From JAGNZR01 sp051659505 (GTDB lineage Bacteria > Fusobacteriota > Fusobacteriia > Fusobacteriales > Fusobacteriaceae): DNA of 64,000 bases. The number at the start of each line of letters is the position of its first letter. Position 1 is the stretch's first letter. A program made the translations under genes and the position numbers. Below are positions 63,421 through 64,000 of the stretch, piece by piece. The stretch is from assembly GCA_051659505.1 (NCBI GenBank), contig JBOFOQ010000004.1, positions 62,001-126,000 on the forward strand, in the 5' to 3' direction. The notes under the pieces are model-generated. The model searched no databases, was not told the origin of the DNA, and saw only the letters and a program-made list of their open reading frames with translations.

Positions 63421-63812
63421 ATTATTTTAACATCTGAACCATAATTTTTAATTCTTTTTTTATCGTAAAAAAACAAAACTATAAAAGAAATAATTAAAAA
63501 TAAAAAACAAGAAATAATAGAATTTTTTTCATTAGCACCTAAAAAATCTGCTATTAGATAACCTAAAATCATAAAAATAGCAGGAAAGATATAAGTAATA
63601 AGAGATAACTTAAAGATAAGAATATCTTCAATTTCAACTGAAATCTCTTGTCCTAATGTATAATTTTCAACTAGAGAAGCGGAAAGTTTAATTGTACTTC
63701 CAAACTTTTTATCATTGCTACATCCTGAGCAATGGGCACATGATGCTTCTTTATAAAATTTAATTGTGATATCATTTTTTTCAATTTTTTCAATAATTCC
63801 TTTACTAATCAT
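63417..63812 (-). CDS. RseC/MucC-like SoxR-reducing system protein
   Basis: 131 residues. Near the N-terminus a Cys cluster CAHCSGCSNDKKFG, then a beta domain (VENYTLGQEISVEIEDIL) and two membrane helices (LSLITYIFPAIFMILGYLIA; IISCFLFLIISFIVLFFY). This is the RseC/MucC layout, often linked to Rnf electron transport and redox control in anaerobes. An in-frame GTG 9 bp upstream overlaps the ribosome site (GAGGTGAG), so the ATG at 63812 is used. Confidence 0.85.
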   Translation of the reverse strand: MISKGIIEKIEKNDITIKFYKEASCAHCSGCSNDKKFGSTIKLSASLVENYTLGQEISVEIEDILIFKLSLITYIFPAIFMILGYLIADFLGANEKNSIISCFLFLIISFIVLFFYDKKRIKNYGSDVKII

Positions 63813-63933
63813 AAAACTCACCTCGTTAAATAATAATAATTAAATTATAACATGTTTTATATTACTTGAAAACTCTTTTTATATATGATAAAATTAAAAG
63901 AATAGAATTTTAATATGGAGAAAGAGAGATAAA

Positions 63934-64000
63934 ATGACAATTAAAAAAGTTTTTACATTTAGAAGTATATATTTATTTTTTCTTATTTATTTTTTTTATA
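63934..64000 (+). CDS. N-terminal fragment of a membrane or secreted protein, cut by the window end
   Basis: ATG 63934 with GGAG and GAGAG ahead; the 22 residues visible (MTIKKVFTFRSIYLFFLIYF and on) show a basic start and a hydrophobic helix, so a signal peptide or membrane anchor. No family can be named from this much. Confidence 0.6.
   Translation, partial: MTIKKVFTFRSIYLFFLIYFFY

Overview
The window is low-GC DNA that most resembles a member of the Fusobacteriota (Fusobacterium or a close relative). The basis is very AT-rich coding sequence, strong AGGAGG-type ribosome sites, an acetate-producing core (pta-ackA, a one-piece pyruvate:ferredoxin oxidoreductase), a complete selenocysteine pathway, ECF vitamin transport and a Cas13a whose repeat looks like Leptotrichia/Fusobacterium type VI-A repeats. 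Species cannot be fixed from the window alone.

Layout. 1-5.1 kb is accessory: a MORN-type repeat lipoprotein cut by the window edge, a second lipoprotein, and a lipase with a C-terminal PAAR-like (DUF4280) domain, which together look like a secreted effector with candidate immunity proteins. The effector gene carries an in-frame TGA at codon 19. 5.2-14.1 kb is the conserved dprA-topA-trmFO-xer-yqeH neighbourhood plus a pseudopilin-like protein and an FAD enzyme. 14.2-28.2 kb is housekeeping: ftsY, pta-ackA, pyruvate:ferredoxin oxidoreductase, a PASTA-tailed penicillin-binding protein, priA, def, a DivIC-like protein and glpX. 28.3-28.8 kb is a five-tRNA operon (Lys, Glu, Val, Asp, Thr). 29-34.8 kb holds transport genes (a CLC channel broken by one stop codon, two half-size ChrA proteins, split LysO, MgtE) and a 50-residue secreted peptide. 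35-39.3 kb is a MurNAc-6-phosphate utilisation operon (murQ-murP-mupG-murR) with a palindrome sitting inside its promoter. 39.6-45.1 kb is a minus-strand run (aldose epimerase-like, rqcH, MarR-FeoA, rpe, rsgA, PASTA protein).

45.3-50.65 kb is a selenium cluster: selD (itself a UGA-containing selenoprotein), selA, selB, a YedF-like TusA protein, a DUF3343 protein and tRNA-Sec. Immediately after it lies the most interesting part of the window. The last 18 bases of tRNA-Sec plus 7 following bases (50632-50656) recur as a perfect 25-bp direct repeat at 59014-59038. The 8.4 kb between them is therefore an integrative island seated in the selenocysteine tRNA. It carries cas13a (two RxxxxH HEPN motifs), a 12-repeat type VI-A CRISPR array on the same strand, a dead IS66 transposase fragment, a pair of imperfect inverted repeats of about 300 bp enclosing the Cas13a locus, and an AAA-ATPase/PD-(D/E)XK-type protein whose last six codons and stop are made from the right attachment site. 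No integrase and no cas1/cas2 are present.

59.1-64 kb returns to core genome: an ECF transporter (ecfT-ecfA2-ecfA1) with a RibU-like S component behind an FMN riboswitch and attenuator, htpX, an RseC-like protein and the start of one further gene.
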